Assembly: GCA_019117605.1 (NCBI GenBank)
Contig: DWZK01000082.1
Coordinates: forward strand, 1-56,569
DNA length: 56,569 bases
From: Candidatus Intestinimonas stercoravium
Lineage (GTDB): Bacteria > Bacillota > Clostridia > Oscillospirales > Oscillospiraceae
Reading direction: 5' to 3'
Shown here: positions 41,468 to 51,422 of the stretch, one piece after another
Layout of the letters: the number at the start of each line of letters is the position of its first letter
How positions within the stretch are numbered: the stretch's first letter is position 1
Translations under genes and position numbers: made by a program
The notes under the pieces: generated by a model
What the model saw: only the letters and a program-made list of their open reading frames with translations
Databases searched by the model: none
Told to the model about the DNA's origin: nothing

Positions 41468-41506
41468 AGGCCCGTCATCCACCGTGTGTGAGGTGGATGA
41501 CGGGCC
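41468..41506. repeat. Perfect 16-bp hairpin
   Basis: AGGCCCGTCATCCACC pairs exactly with GGTGGATGACGGGCCT across an 8-base loop. It may end transcription of the small reading frame upstream, with a weak T-rich tail (CCTTTTGCC). Confidence 0.65.
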
Positions 41507-41557
41507 TTCGCCTTTTGCCTGCATATGTGCCGGCCTGATGGGGCGCGGCGGGAAAAA

Positions 41558-41588
41558 AGCGGCCAAGGTACGGATACCTTGGCCGCTC
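41558..41588. repeat. 31-bp hairpin repeat, copy 1
   Basis: AGCGGCCAAGGTA-CGGA-TACCTTGGCCGCT plus C. The same 31 bases recur at 41804-41834. On the minus strand this copy runs into six T residues and is a good terminator. Confidence 0.85.
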
Positions 41589-41618
41589 AGTCTGTCGAAG
41601 AAGTGGTACAATGCTGGA

Positions 41619-41802
41619 GAAGCAGCGGGGGGGATAGTGTGAAAGGGGGTCTGGACTGCCGGGGGCAGTCCAGATGCCTTCGGGCGGAGCCACCTTATAC
41701 CAGGTGAGCCCCCACTTTCGCGTACAGTCAAGAACATTTTGACGCAAGTCAAAATGTCAGGCAGCTTGTCTAAAAAGCCCGAATGGGCTTTTTAGACAAG
41801 CT
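41619..41802 (+). ncRNA. Candidate structured RNA with cloverleaf core
   Basis: An extended -10 (TGGTACAAT, 41604-41612) predicts a start near 41619. Bases 41637-41723 fold into a four-way junction: P1 41637-41649 with 41710-41723 (one bulged A), P2 TCTGGACTGCC/GGCAGTCCAGA with a 3-base loop, P3 GCC-TTCG-GGC tetraloop, P4 CACCT/AGGTG. Several P1 pairs are G-U only on the plus strand, which favours plus-strand transcription. A hairpin (41734-41757) and terminator (41763-41802) follow. No known RNA family recognised. Confidence 0.5.
41763..41802. terminator. 18-bp perfect terminator hairpin
   Basis: AGCTTGTCTAAAAAGCCC pairs with GGGCTTTTTAGACAAGCT across GAAT. Being symmetric, it can stop transcription on both strands: the candidate RNA from the left and groESL from the right. 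Confidence 0.75.
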
Positions 41803-41803
41803 G

Positions 41804-41834
41804 AGCGGCCAAGGTACGGATACCTTGGCCGCTC
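41804..41834. repeat. 31-bp hairpin repeat, copy 2
   Basis: Identical to 41558-41588, starting 246 bases further on, and 40 bases after the groEL stop. It lacks a T-run, so the adjacent 41763-41802 hairpin is the likelier groESL terminator. Confidence 0.8.
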
Positions 41835-41873
41835 TCTGATACGATATGCGGATGTCGCGTTTCGCGGTGTCTC

Positions 41874-43872
<1,999 letters not shown>

Positions 43873-43890
43873 CTATTCGTCTTCGTTGCC

Positions 43891-43917
43891 TTAGCACTCA
43901 AAAACTCCGAGTGCTAA
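43891..43917 (-). promoter_or_regulatory. CIRCE operator (HrcA binding site)
   Basis: TTAGCACTC-N9-GAGTGCTAA, a perfect match to the consensus, between the groES promoter and gene. Repression by HrcA, relieved by heat shock, is expected. Confidence 0.97.
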
Positions 43918-43928
43918 CTTCGAGTATG

Positions 43929-43957
43929 ATGATACCGCGTCTTGGCAAAAAAATCAA
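43929..43957 (-). promoter_or_regulatory. groES promoter
   Basis: On the minus strand TTGATT, 17-base spacer, TATCAT, immediately upstream of CIRCE. The -35 overlaps the T-run of the preceding gene's terminator. Confidence 0.7.
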
Positions 43958-43985
43958 CCCCCAATTTTGCAGTCTGGGGGTCGAT
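43953..43985 (-). terminator. Terminator of the SLH-protein gene
   Basis: On the minus strand ATCGACCCCC pairs with GGGGGTTGAT (one G-T wobble), followed by a long T-run. Confidence 0.75.
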
Positions 43986-44038
43986 TTTCGAAAAATTCAA
44001 ATTTTATTCACAAACGGACATGCCGAGTGCCAACGCTC

Positions 44039-45157
44039 TCATCCCCACAGGCGCACCCGCTGTTCCGCCCGGGCCATACGGGCGGCCACGGCGGCCGCCT
44101 CCGCCCGGGTGAGGGGGGCGCCGGGGCGGAAGGTCAGCGCCCCGTCGCTCCCGGTGAGCACCCCCTGGGCGTAGAGGCGGTACGCCGCCTCTGCGTCCGG
44201 CTCCGTCCCGTCCAGGTCGGGGACGCTCTGCCGCACCCGCTCCAGGTCGTTGATCTCAGGCATGCTCCGCCCCAGGCTGGTGGCGGCGAAGAGCCGGGCC
44301 ATCTCCAGCCGGGTGATGGGCCGCTGGTAGTCGTCGAACTGGCCGGGCTCCAGGATGCCGCTGGCCTCGCAGTAGGCCACGGAGGAGCGGTACCAGGGAC
44401 TGCCCGCCGCCGGCTGCTGGTGGAAGCTGTCCCCGGTGTAGCGGCTCTCCAGGAAGGCGGCCATCTTCACCGCCTCGGCCACGGTGAGGACCTGGTCCGG
44501 CGCGAAGCGGCCCTCCCCCACCCCCTGCATCAGGTCCAGGTCATACGCCAGGTCCACCCACACCGCGTACCAGTCCCCCGGCCCCACGTCGGAGAAGCTG
44601 GGCAGCCGCCCCTTCACCAGGGGGAACTGGCTGGAAGGCACGCCCCGGCTCTGCATCTGGCCGGGCAGGTCGGAGAGGGGGACCAGTGCGTCCTGCCCGT
44701 CCCGGGTGAGGACCAGCACCTCCAGCCCGTCCAGCCGGTCCGCCCGGATGGCGGAGTAGACGAAGGGGTAGAAGTCCTGGGTGAGCGCCCCCTCCTCTTC
44801 AAAGGGGACCAGGCTCACCAGCCCCCAGCTGTCCCCCCGCTGGCCGATGTACAGGCCGTAGCCGATGTCCTCCAGGGTGTCGTAGACCGGCTCGATGAGG
44901 TAGCTGCCGTCCTGGCGGATGGCGCCCAGCTTGCCGTTCGTCTGCACCAGGGCCACCCCCAGCTGGAAGCTGAGGACCGACTGGTACTGGATGGGGATGA
45001 CGATCTCCCCCGAGGCGTCGGCAAACCCCCACAGCCCCCCCTCTTCCGCCTGGGCCAGCCCCTCCTGATACCCGTAGATGGTGGGGGCCGCCAGGGCGGG
45101 GGTGGCGGCGGCAAGACACAGGGCCAGGGCCAGAGCGGCGGCTCTAGTTCTTCTCAT
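44039..45157 (-). CDS. WG-repeat and S-layer-homology (SLH) domain surface protein
   Basis: 372 residues, started at MRRTRAAALALALCLAAATP (signal peptide ending at ALAA). Residues ~35-150 hold WG-type repeats (GLWGFADASGEIVIP, KLGAIRQDGSYLIEP, SWGLVSLVPF). The rest carries two or three SLH motifs (FSDVGPGDWYAVWVDLAYDL, DDYQRPITRLEMARLF, TFRPGAPLTRAEAAAVAARM), which bind secondary cell-wall polymers. Likely a surface structural or sensor protein. Start overlaps the previous gene by 14 bases. Confidence 0.85.
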   Translation of the reverse strand: MRRTRAAALALALCLAAATPALAAPTIYGYQEGLAQAEEGGLWGFADASGEIVIPIQYQSVLSFQLGVALVQTNGKLGAIRQDGSYLIEPVYDTLEDIGYGLYIGQRGDSWGLVSLVPFEEEGALTQDFYPFVYSAIRADRLDGLEVLVLTRDGQDALVPLSDLPGQMQSRGVPSSQFPLVKGRLPSFSDVGPGDWYAVWVDLAYDLDLMQGVGEGRFAPDQVLTVAEAVKMAAFLESRYTGDSFHQQPAAGSPWYRSSVAYCEASGILEPGQFDDYQRPITRLEMARLFAATSLGRSMPEINDLERVRQSVPDLDGTEPDAEAAYRLYAQGVLTGSDGALTFRPGAPLTRAEAAAVAARMARAEQRVRLWG

Positions 45158-46286
45158 CCGCTCCCCTCCTCTTTCCATAGTAGAACATATCGCACTTGAG
45201 CATGCCGTTATAGAGCTTGCGCTTCTTGTCCGCCCGGCGGCCGAAGGTCCGCTCGAACTCGGTGTGGGAGGAGAGGAGGGTCAGGGCCCACCCGCCGGGC
45301 AGGCCGGAGAAGGCCCGGCCGAAGCCCCGGTAGAGGTCCTCCGCCTCCCGCTTCTCCATGATGCGCTCCCCATAGGGGGGATTGGTGACGATCCTGCCGT
45401 AGGGCGCCTCCCGGCGGAAGGACAGGGCATCGGCCACCTGGAAGCGCACCAGGTCCTCCACCCCCGCCTTCTCCGCGTTGGCCCGTGCGATCTCCACCGC
45501 CCTGGGGTCGATGTCCCCGCCCCAGATGTCATAGTCCCCGTGGAACTCCCTGTCCATGGCCTCCTCTGCCGCCGCCATCCAGGCGGAGGCCGGGATGCAG
45601 GCCCACTTCTGGGCGGAGAAGGACCGGTCCAGGCCGGGGGCCCGGTTCTTGGCGATGAGGGCTGCCTCGATGGCGATGGTGCCCGAGCCGCAGAAGGGGT
45701 CGCAGAGGGGATCCCTCCCCCGGTATTGGGAGAGCATCACCAGGGCGGCGGCCAGGGTCTCCCGCAGGGGGGCGGCCACGCCCACCGCCCGGTAGCCCCG
45801 CTTGTGGAGGCCGGGGCCGGTGGTGTCCAGCATGAGGGAGGCCGTATCCTTGAAGATGGCGAACTGGATCTGATAGACCGGCCCGGTCTCGGGCAGGGTC
45901 TGCAGGCCGTAGCGGCTCCCCAGCCGCTGTGCCACCGCCTTCTTCACGATGGACTGGCAGGCGGGCACCGCGTGGAGGGCGGAGCTCAGGCAGTGGCCCT
46001 TCACCGGGAAGGCCCCGTCCCGGGGGATGAACCGCTCCCAGGGCAGGGCGCGCACCCCCTCGAAGAGCGCGTCGAAATCTCCGGCCGGGAAGGACCCCAG
46101 CTGGATCAGCACCCGCTCCCCGGTGCGGAGCCCCAGGTCCAGCCGGGGGATATCCTCCAGCCGGCCGGAGCAGAGCGCCCGTCCGTTCTCCGCCCGCACG
46201 TCCTCCAGTCCCATCCGCCGCATCTCGCCGGCCGCCAGGCCCTCCAGCCCGAACAGGGTGGGCACCACCAGTTCCACTCGCTCCAT
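45144..46286 (-). CDS. THUMP-domain RNA methyltransferase (RlmL/YpsC type)
   Basis: 380 residues from MERVELVVPTLFGLEGLAAG; a Met 4 codons earlier is possible. A THUMP-type RNA-binding region (about 60-160) precedes a class I SAM-dependent domain with LCDPFCGSGTIAIEAALIA and the catalytic NPPYGERI (N-P-P-Y), the signature of N2-guanine or adenine methylases acting on 23S rRNA. It lacks the second RlmK-like domain of long RlmL proteins. Upstream in-frame residues look non-coding. Confidence 0.9.
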   Translation of the reverse strand: MERVELVVPTLFGLEGLAAGEMRRMGLEDVRAENGRALCSGRLEDIPRLDLGLRTGERVLIQLGSFPAGDFDALFEGVRALPWERFIPRDGAFPVKGHCLSSALHAVPACQSIVKKAVAQRLGSRYGLQTLPETGPVYQIQFAIFKDTASLMLDTTGPGLHKRGYRAVGVAAPLRETLAAALVMLSQYRGRDPLCDPFCGSGTIAIEAALIAKNRAPGLDRSFSAQKWACIPASAWMAAAEEAMDREFHGDYDIWGGDIDPRAVEIARANAEKAGVEDLVRFQVADALSFRREAPYGRIVTNPPYGERIMEKREAEDLYRGFGRAFSGLPGGWALTLLSSHTEFERTFGRRADKKRKLYNGMLKCDMFYYGKRRGADEKN

Positions 46287-46553
46287 GTCTCGCTCCATTC
46301 TGCGGGCCGGCGTCCCGCTCTTTTCTCTCCCGGCGGCGTTCTCCCGCCCCCCTTGTCCGGCAGACGGTCCGCCGGAGGGCACCGCGCCTTGGCGCACGGG
46401 CCCCCAGCTCCGTCCAGTACGCATCATTATAGCCGATTTCCCCCAGGGGCGCAATCGATTTCGCCCATATCGGAAAATTTACAGACGTTATACTGGTAAT
46501 GGCGGGCGCGCTGTGTTACAATGGCCTTACCATTAACGAAGGAGGGAACGCCT

Positions 46554-47015
46554 GTGAGCATGAGTCTGTTTTGGTTGGCCGCACTGGTCCTCTTCGGGCT
46601 GGCGGAGGCGGTCACTGTAGGCCTGACCTCCATCTGGTTCGCCGCGGGAGCGCTGGCGGCCCTGCTGGCCACGGCCCTGAACGCCTCCGTGCTCATCCAG
46701 ATCGTGGTCTTCCTGGCCGTGTCCTTCGTCGCCCTGCTCCTGGTCCGGCCCCTGGCCCAGCGGTTCATCAACGACCGCCATGTGGCCACCAACGCCGACC
46801 GGGTCATCGGTCAGGAGGGCGTGGTCACCGAGGCCATCGACAACCTGTCCGCCCGGGGGCAGGTGAACGTCTCCGGCGCGCTGTGGACCGCCCGCAGCCA
46901 GGGGGACGCCCCCATCCCCAAGGGCGCGGTGGTGCGGGTGCTGCGCATCGAGGGCGTCAAGCTCTATGTGGTCCCCGCCGGATCCCCTGCCTCCGTCCCC
47001 GACGGAGAGCCCTGA
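46554..47015 (+). CDS. NfeD-family membrane protein
   Basis: 153 residues using GTG at 46554, 8 bases after GGAGG; the ATG at 46560 is the alternative. Three closely packed transmembrane helices (to about residue 65) are followed by an OB-fold domain with VIGQEGVVTEAIDNLSARGQ and VLRIEGVKLYVVP. NfeD proteins work with stomatin/flotillin-type partners in membrane quality control, and such a gene follows 27 bases downstream. Confidence 0.9.
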   Translation: MSMSLFWLAALVLFGLAEAVTVGLTSIWFAAGALAALLATALNASVLIQIVVFLAVSFVALLLVRPLAQRFINDRHVATNADRVIGQEGVVTEAIDNLSARGQVNVSGALWTARSQGDAPIPKGAVVRVLRIEGVKLYVVPAGSPASVPDGEP

Positions 47016-47042
47016 TATCAGATCGACAAGGAGGTAGCCCCT

Positions 47043-47969
47043 ATGGACTTCTTCAGCTTCCTGGGCGCCACGCTGGTGCCCCTCATCCTCGTGATCCTCA
47101 TCATCCTCATCCTGGCCGCCAACGTCAAGGTGGTCCAGCAATCCAAGGCCTATGTAGTGGAGCGCCTGGGCGCCTTCCATACGGTGTGGGGCGTGGGCAT
47201 CCACTTCAAGATCCCCTTCATCGAGCGGGTGGCCAAGGTCATCTCCCTGAAGGAGCAGGTGGTGGATTTCGCCCCCCAGCCGGTGATCACCAAGGACAAC
47301 GTGACCATGCAGATCGACACGGTGATCTACTTCCAGATCACCGACCCCAAGCTGTACACCTACGGGGTGGAGCACCCCATGAGCGCCATCGAGAACCTGA
47401 CCGCCACCACCCTGCGGAACATCATCGGCTCTCTGGAGCTGGACCAGTCCCTCACCAGCCGGGACCACATCAACACCCAGATGCGCTCCCTCCTGGACGA
47501 GGCCACCGACCCCTGGGGCATCAAGGTCAACCGGGTGGAGCTGAAGAACATCCTTCCCCCCCGTGAGATCCAGGACGCCATGGAGAAGCAGATGAAGGCG
47601 GAGCGGGAGCGCCGGGAGGCCATCCTCCAGGCCGAGGGCCAGAAGCAGAGCCAGATCCTGGTGGCCGAGGGCGAGAAGCAGTCCCTCATCCTCCGGGCGG
47701 ACGCCGCCAAGCAGGCCGCCATCATGAAGGCCGAGGGCGAGGCGGAGGCCATCCGCAAGGTGCAGGAGGCCACCGCCGAGGCCATCAAGCTCCTCAACGA
47801 GGCCAACGCCAGCGACGCGGTGGTGAAGCTCAAGGCCCTGGAGGCCTTCCAGGCCGCCGCCGACGGCAAGGCCACCAAGATCATCATCCCCTCCGAGATC
47901 CAGGGGCTGGCGGGCCTGTGTGCCTCTGCCAAGGCCCTTCTGGAGAAGGACGAGGTCCCCAAGTCCTGA
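47043..47969 (+). CDS. SPFH/Band 7 stomatin-like protein
   Basis: 308 residues. One N-terminal transmembrane helix (LVPLILVILIILILAANV), the SPFH domain (VVQQSKAYVVERLGAFHTVW, VDFAPQPVITKDNVTMQIDT, RNIIGSLELDQSLTSRDHIN), then a coiled coil rich in EAE/KQ repeats and a C-terminal PSEIQGLAGL. Forms oligomeric rings in membrane microdomains. SD AAGGAGGT. Operon partner of the NfeD gene. Confidence 0.95.
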   Translation: MDFFSFLGATLVPLILVILIILILAANVKVVQQSKAYVVERLGAFHTVWGVGIHFKIPFIERVAKVISLKEQVVDFAPQPVITKDNVTMQIDTVIYFQITDPKLYTYGVEHPMSAIENLTATTLRNIIGSLELDQSLTSRDHINTQMRSLLDEATDPWGIKVNRVELKNILPPREIQDAMEKQMKAERERREAILQAEGQKQSQILVAEGEKQSLILRADAAKQAAIMKAEGEAEAIRKVQEATAEAIKLLNEANASDAVVKLKALEAFQAAADGKATKIIIPSEIQGLAGLCASAKALLEKDEVPKS

Positions 47970-47990
47970 CGCCGCGATCCACAGACAGAA

Positions 47991-48025
47991 AGAGCCCCGG
48001 CCGGATGCCATCCGGCCGGGGCTCT
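47991..48025. terminator. Terminator between stomatin and desulfurase genes
   Basis: AGAGCCCCGGCCGGAT pairs with ATCCGGCCGGGGCTCT across GCC; convergent genes on both sides. Confidence 0.85.
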
Positions 48026-48059
48026 CTTAGTATCGTATCTTTCTGCTCTCCGCTTCTGT

Positions 48060-49217
48060 TCAGATTCCCATGACATCGCACACCGCCGCCTGGAGGTAGT
48101 CGATGTCCTCGAAGCGGCTCAGGGCGCTCACCGAGAAGCGCACCGTCCCCGCCGGGAAGGTCCCCAGGGCCCTGTGGGCCAGGGGGGCGCAGTGGAGGCC
48201 GCAGCGGCAGGCGATGCCGTGCTCCCGCTCCAGGCGGAACGCCGCCTCCGCACCGTCCATGCCGGGGAAGTCCACCGACACGATGCCCACCTGCTTCTCC
48301 CGGTCCAGGGGGCCGAAGAGGCGCAGTCCGTCCGGCTCCATCTCCCGCAGCCGGGCGATGAGGTGGCCGGTGAGCCGCTTCTCCCGGCGGTACAGCTCCT
48401 CCCAGCCCTGGCTCTCTCCCCACTCCAGGGCGGCCTTGAGGCCGCAGACGGCGGGCAGGTCCTGGGTCCCCGCCTCGAATCGGTCGGGCAGGAGGCCGGG
48501 CATCTCGGCGCGCTCTGACTGGCTCCCTGTGCCCCCGGCGATCAGGGGGTCCAGCTGAGCGGCCATCTGGTCTGTGATGAGGAGGGCGCCCAGCCCCTGG
48601 GGGCCCAGCAGCCCCTTGTGGGCGGGGACGGCCAGCGCGTCGATGTGCATGGCGGCCATGTCGATGGGCACCGCCCCCGCCGTCTGGGCTCCGTCCACAC
48701 AGAAGAAGATCCTCCGCTCCCGGCACAGCTCCCCCAGCCGGGAGACCGGCTGGAGGGCGCCGGTGACGTTGGAGGCGTGACAGCACACCAGCAGCCGGAT
48801 GTCCGGGCGCAGGAGCCGCTCCGCCGCCTCCAGGTCCACAGCCCCATCCCTCCAGGGCAGCTCCACCAGCTCCACTCCCCGCTCCGCCATCTGGCTGAGG
48901 GGGCGGTAGACGGCGTTATGCTCCCCACAGGAGAAGGCCGCCCGGTCCCCCGGCCGGAGGAGGCCCTTGATCACATAGTTGAGCGCATATGTACACCCCG
49001 GCGTCAGGATGACGTTCCGGGGCCCCGGCCCGTGGAAGAGCCGGTCCAGGGCCTCCCGCACCGAGAGCACGGTCTCCGCCGCGCTCTGGGCCGCAAGGTA
49101 AGTGCCCCGGCCGGGGCTCCCCCCCTCCTGGGAAAGATAGGCGGCCACCGCCTCCGGCACCCCGGGGGCCTTGGGGAAAGAGGTGGCGGCGTTGTCGAAG
49201 TAGCGTCTCTTTTTCAT
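48060..49217 (-). CDS. Class V aminotransferase / cysteine desulfurase-like protein
   Basis: 385 residues. MKKRRYFDNAATSFPKAPGV start, HASNVTGALQP, FFCVDGAQTAGAVPIDMAAM and the PLP-lysine in VPAHKGLLGPQG. A cysteine in the CRCGLHCAP segment near residue 345 is placed like the catalytic Cys of CsdA/IscS-type desulfurases in the 'CRCGLHCAPxAH' subgroup. It probably mobilises sulfur or selenium from cysteine or selenocysteine. No Fe-S assembly genes lie nearby. Ends close to the next gene's terminator. Confidence 0.88.
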   Translation of the reverse strand: MKKRRYFDNAATSFPKAPGVPEAVAAYLSQEGGSPGRGTYLAAQSAAETVLSVREALDRLFHGPGPRNVILTPGCTYALNYVIKGLLRPGDRAAFSCGEHNAVYRPLSQMAERGVELVELPWRDGAVDLEAAERLLRPDIRLLVCCHASNVTGALQPVSRLGELCRERRIFFCVDGAQTAGAVPIDMAAMHIDALAVPAHKGLLGPQGLGALLITDQMAAQLDPLIAGGTGSQSERAEMPGLLPDRFEAGTQDLPAVCGLKAALEWGESQGWEELYRREKRLTGHLIARLREMEPDGLRLFGPLDREKQVGIVSVDFPGMDGAEAAFRLEREHGIACRCGLHCAPLAHRALGTFPAGTVRFSVSALSRFEDIDYLQAAVCDVMGI

Positions 49218-49276
49218 GGCTCCTCCCTCCTCTCTGCGGGCTGCGGTCCCGCATATGTCTGTGCCATAGGTCCCTG

Positions 49277-50455
49277 TCAGAAGGACGTCTCCACCGGCAT
49301 CCGGTATTCATAGCGGTCCTGCCTGAAGAGGGACATCAGCCGCTCCACCACCTCCGCAGAGGTCTGGCTGTCGTCCACCGTGATGCGGGCGTCCCTGCTG
49401 CGGGCGGCCAGGTCCTGGGCCAGGCCGCTGTATACGCTCCCGCTCCGCCGTCCGTCCGGGATCCCGTCCAGCCCCTCCTCCCAGCACAGCCACCCCTCTT
49501 CCGCCAGGGCCTCCGCCACTGCGCTGTCCTCCGCGAGCACGATGGGGGTGAAGGTGTGGGCGATGCGGGCGAGGAGCGCGTTGCCCTCCTCCAGCTCCGC
49601 CCGGGCGGCGCTCAGACTGCCCGCGCCCGCGATCAGGCCAACCGTGTTCCCCTCCGCCACCACCTGCCGGACCAGGTCGTCCTGGGCCCGGAGCTGTTCC
49701 GGCGAGAAGAGGAAGAGGGCCCCCCGGCCCGCGCTCCGCAGGGCCTCCAGCACTGCCGCCCCCGCCTCTCCTGTATCGCAGCGGACGGCCAGGGACACCT
49801 GGATCTCCCCCTGGGGCTCCTCCACCTGGGGCGGGGCGGGGGGCTGGCTGGGAGAGGGGGAGGGCTCCTCCTGGCTGACCACGTTGTTCTGGTAGTAGAT
49901 CTGGAGCTGGTTGAGATAGGTGGTCGATACGCTGCTGAGGAACATGCTGTTGCTCAGGGTGGCCTCCTGGCCGGAGATCCGGATGAAGGGATAGCTCCTG
50001 GAGCCGAAGGTCAGGCTGCTCTGGAAATAGTCCAGGTCGAAATAGCGGGCGGTGGAGCTGGCCGAGACGTAGATCTGGCCGCTGCGGATGATCGCGGTGG
50101 GCACCTGCCGCTCTCCCCCGTCCATATAGTCGTAAGAGATGCCGGTGCGCAGGTCGAAGGTGAGGTTCTTGGCGTCGGCGTTGTAGAGGGTCAGGGTCCT
50201 GCCCTGGACCTGTCCCCCGTTGTACACCCCCAGGCGGACGCCGCCGTTCTGGTTGGCGTCGAAGGTGGAGTAGGGCACATAGATGGTGCTGCCCACCCGG
50301 ATGGGCATGGTGTTGTCCGAGAGGGAGATGGGCACGTCGTTGAGGGCCAGGAAGATGATGTCATCGTCCCAGCTCTCCTGGGCCGCTCCCGCCTGGAGGG
50401 CCAGGCCCAGCAGCAGCGCTGCGGCGCACAGCAGCACGAACAGTCTCTTTTTCAA
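49277..50455 (-). CDS. Copper-amine-oxidase-N-like protein with degenerate NodB (polysaccharide deacetylase-like) domain
   Basis: 392 residues with a signal peptide ending near AGAAQ. Residues ~30-190 resemble two copper-amine-oxidase-N modules (VPYSTFDANQNGGVRLGVYN, YVSASSTARYFDLDYFQSSL). A proline-rich linker (PSPSPSQPPAPPQVEEP) leads to a NodB-fold remnant: VSLAVRCDTGEAGAAVLEAL takes the place of the usual FTFDDGP, and the HxxxH zinc motif is absent, so it is probably not a deacetylase. A cell-surface binding role is more likely. The 368-base gap before the next gene holds a palindrome and a promoter. Confidence 0.7.
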   Translation of the reverse strand: MKKRLFVLLCAAALLLGLALQAGAAQESWDDDIIFLALNDVPISLSDNTMPIRVGSTIYVPYSTFDANQNGGVRLGVYNGGQVQGRTLTLYNADAKNLTFDLRTGISYDYMDGGERQVPTAIIRSGQIYVSASSTARYFDLDYFQSSLTFGSRSYPFIRISGQEATLSNSMFLSSVSTTYLNQLQIYYQNNVVSQEEPSPSPSQPPAPPQVEEPQGEIQVSLAVRCDTGEAGAAVLEALRSAGRGALFLFSPEQLRAQDDLVRQVVAEGNTVGLIAGAGSLSAARAELEEGNALLARIAHTFTPIVLAEDSAVAEALAEEGWLCWEEGLDGIPDGRRSGSVYSGLAQDLAARSRDARITVDDSQTSAEVVERLMSLFRQDRYEYRMPVETSF

Positions 50456-50571
50456 GGCCGGCGGCCCCCTTCCTCGGCTCCGTACGACGCGGAGAAGATC
50501 TCATTAAGTCTCATCATAGATAGATCCCATTGGACCCTATCCGGCTCTTGTTACATGGGTCTGTGAAAAGG

Positions 50572-50592
50572 ATCGTACAGAACTCGTACGAT
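50572..50592. promoter_or_regulatory. 21-bp palindrome, operator candidate
   Basis: ATCGTAC-N7-GTACGAT, perfect, in the gap between divergent genes. It could bind a dimeric regulator; the two-component regulator downstream is one possibility. Confidence 0.45.
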
Positions 50593-50656
50593 GTGTCCAC
50601 TATGGCGTATTCGTCATGTCATTATATCACACCCCGGCCGGGAGGAAAAGACCCGC

Positions 50657-50685
50657 TTGTCTCTCCTCCCCTTGTCGGGTATAAT
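50657..50685 (+). promoter_or_regulatory. Promoter of the UBA-TCS-flavodoxin operon
   Basis: TTGTCT, 17-base spacer, TATAAT, giving a ~130-base leader before the GTG at 50824. Confidence 0.65.
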
Positions 50686-50823
50686 CTTATCGACGTGCCC
50701 ATGGGCAAATTTAATCTTCTTTTAAGAAACGGTAAAGCGGGCTTTAGCGGCCCGGCGATATACTTAAGAGCACAGTCCGGCAGGATAAGTCCCGCGCGGG
50801 ACAGGCAGAGGGGAGGGAGAGCA

Positions 50824-51405
50824 GTGGCGGCTGCAGAGCGGATCGCCCGGCTGGTGGCGGCAGGGGCGCCGGAGGAGGCGGCCAGGGCTGCCCTGGACGC
50901 GGCGGAGGACGACCTGCTGGAGGCGGCGCTGCTGCTGGAGCGAGAGGGCCGTCTGTCTCCCCCGGCAGGCGGCGGCTCCTACGCCACCGGCGGCCCCCGC
51001 CGGACCGCTCCCACATCGGAGGGCGGCCCCCTGCTCTCCTCCTCTGCCGCCGGACAGGCGCGGGAGGGCAGGGCGGGGCGCTCCCCCCTCTCCGTCCTCC
51101 GGGACCTTCTCTACAAGGGCACTGCCAACAGCCTGGAGGTGTGGCGGCGGGGCCGGCAGGTGACCGCCGTGCCCCTGCTGGTCCTGCTGGTGCTGGTGGT
51201 ATTCTTCTTCTGGATCACCGTGGCTATCCTGGCCGCCGGGCTGCTGCTGGGCTTCCGCTACCGCCTGGCCGGGCCGGACCTGGACCGGGACATGAAGGCG
51301 GGCGTCCGGCGGGCGGCGGACCGGGCGGGCCGGCTGGCCAGGGACCTGGCCGGTCAGGCCCGGGCGGCTTGGGCGCGCTTTCAGGACGGCCACAGGAAGC
51401 ATTGA
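50824..51405 (+). CDS. UBA-like plus DUF4342 membrane protein
   Basis: 193 residues from a GTG with SD GGGGAGGGA. Residues ~5-45 form a UBA-like three-helix unit (ERIARLVAAGAPEEAARAAL, DAAEDDLLEAALLLEREGRL). A flexible segment precedes the DUF4342 domain (LLYKGTANSLEVWRRGRQVT, then VPLLVLLVLVVFFFWITVAI), ending in a basic tail. Family function unknown. First gene of an operon with a response regulator, a flavodoxin-like gene and a kinase. Confidence 0.8.
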   Translation: MAAAERIARLVAAGAPEEAARAALDAAEDDLLEAALLLEREGRLSPPAGGGSYATGGPRRTAPTSEGGPLLSSSAAGQAREGRAGRSPLSVLRDLLYKGTANSLEVWRRGRQVTAVPLLVLLVLVVFFFWITVAILAAGLLLGFRYRLAGPDLDRDMKAGVRRAADRAGRLARDLAGQARAAWARFQDGHRKH

Positions 51406-51422
51406 CGAGGGAGGACAGGACG

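Noticed and set aside
41475-41752. Minus-strand frames across the hairpin island as small proteins
   Set aside because: The frames run through three perfect hairpins and a structured RNA candidate, lack an SD, and have no recognisable domain.
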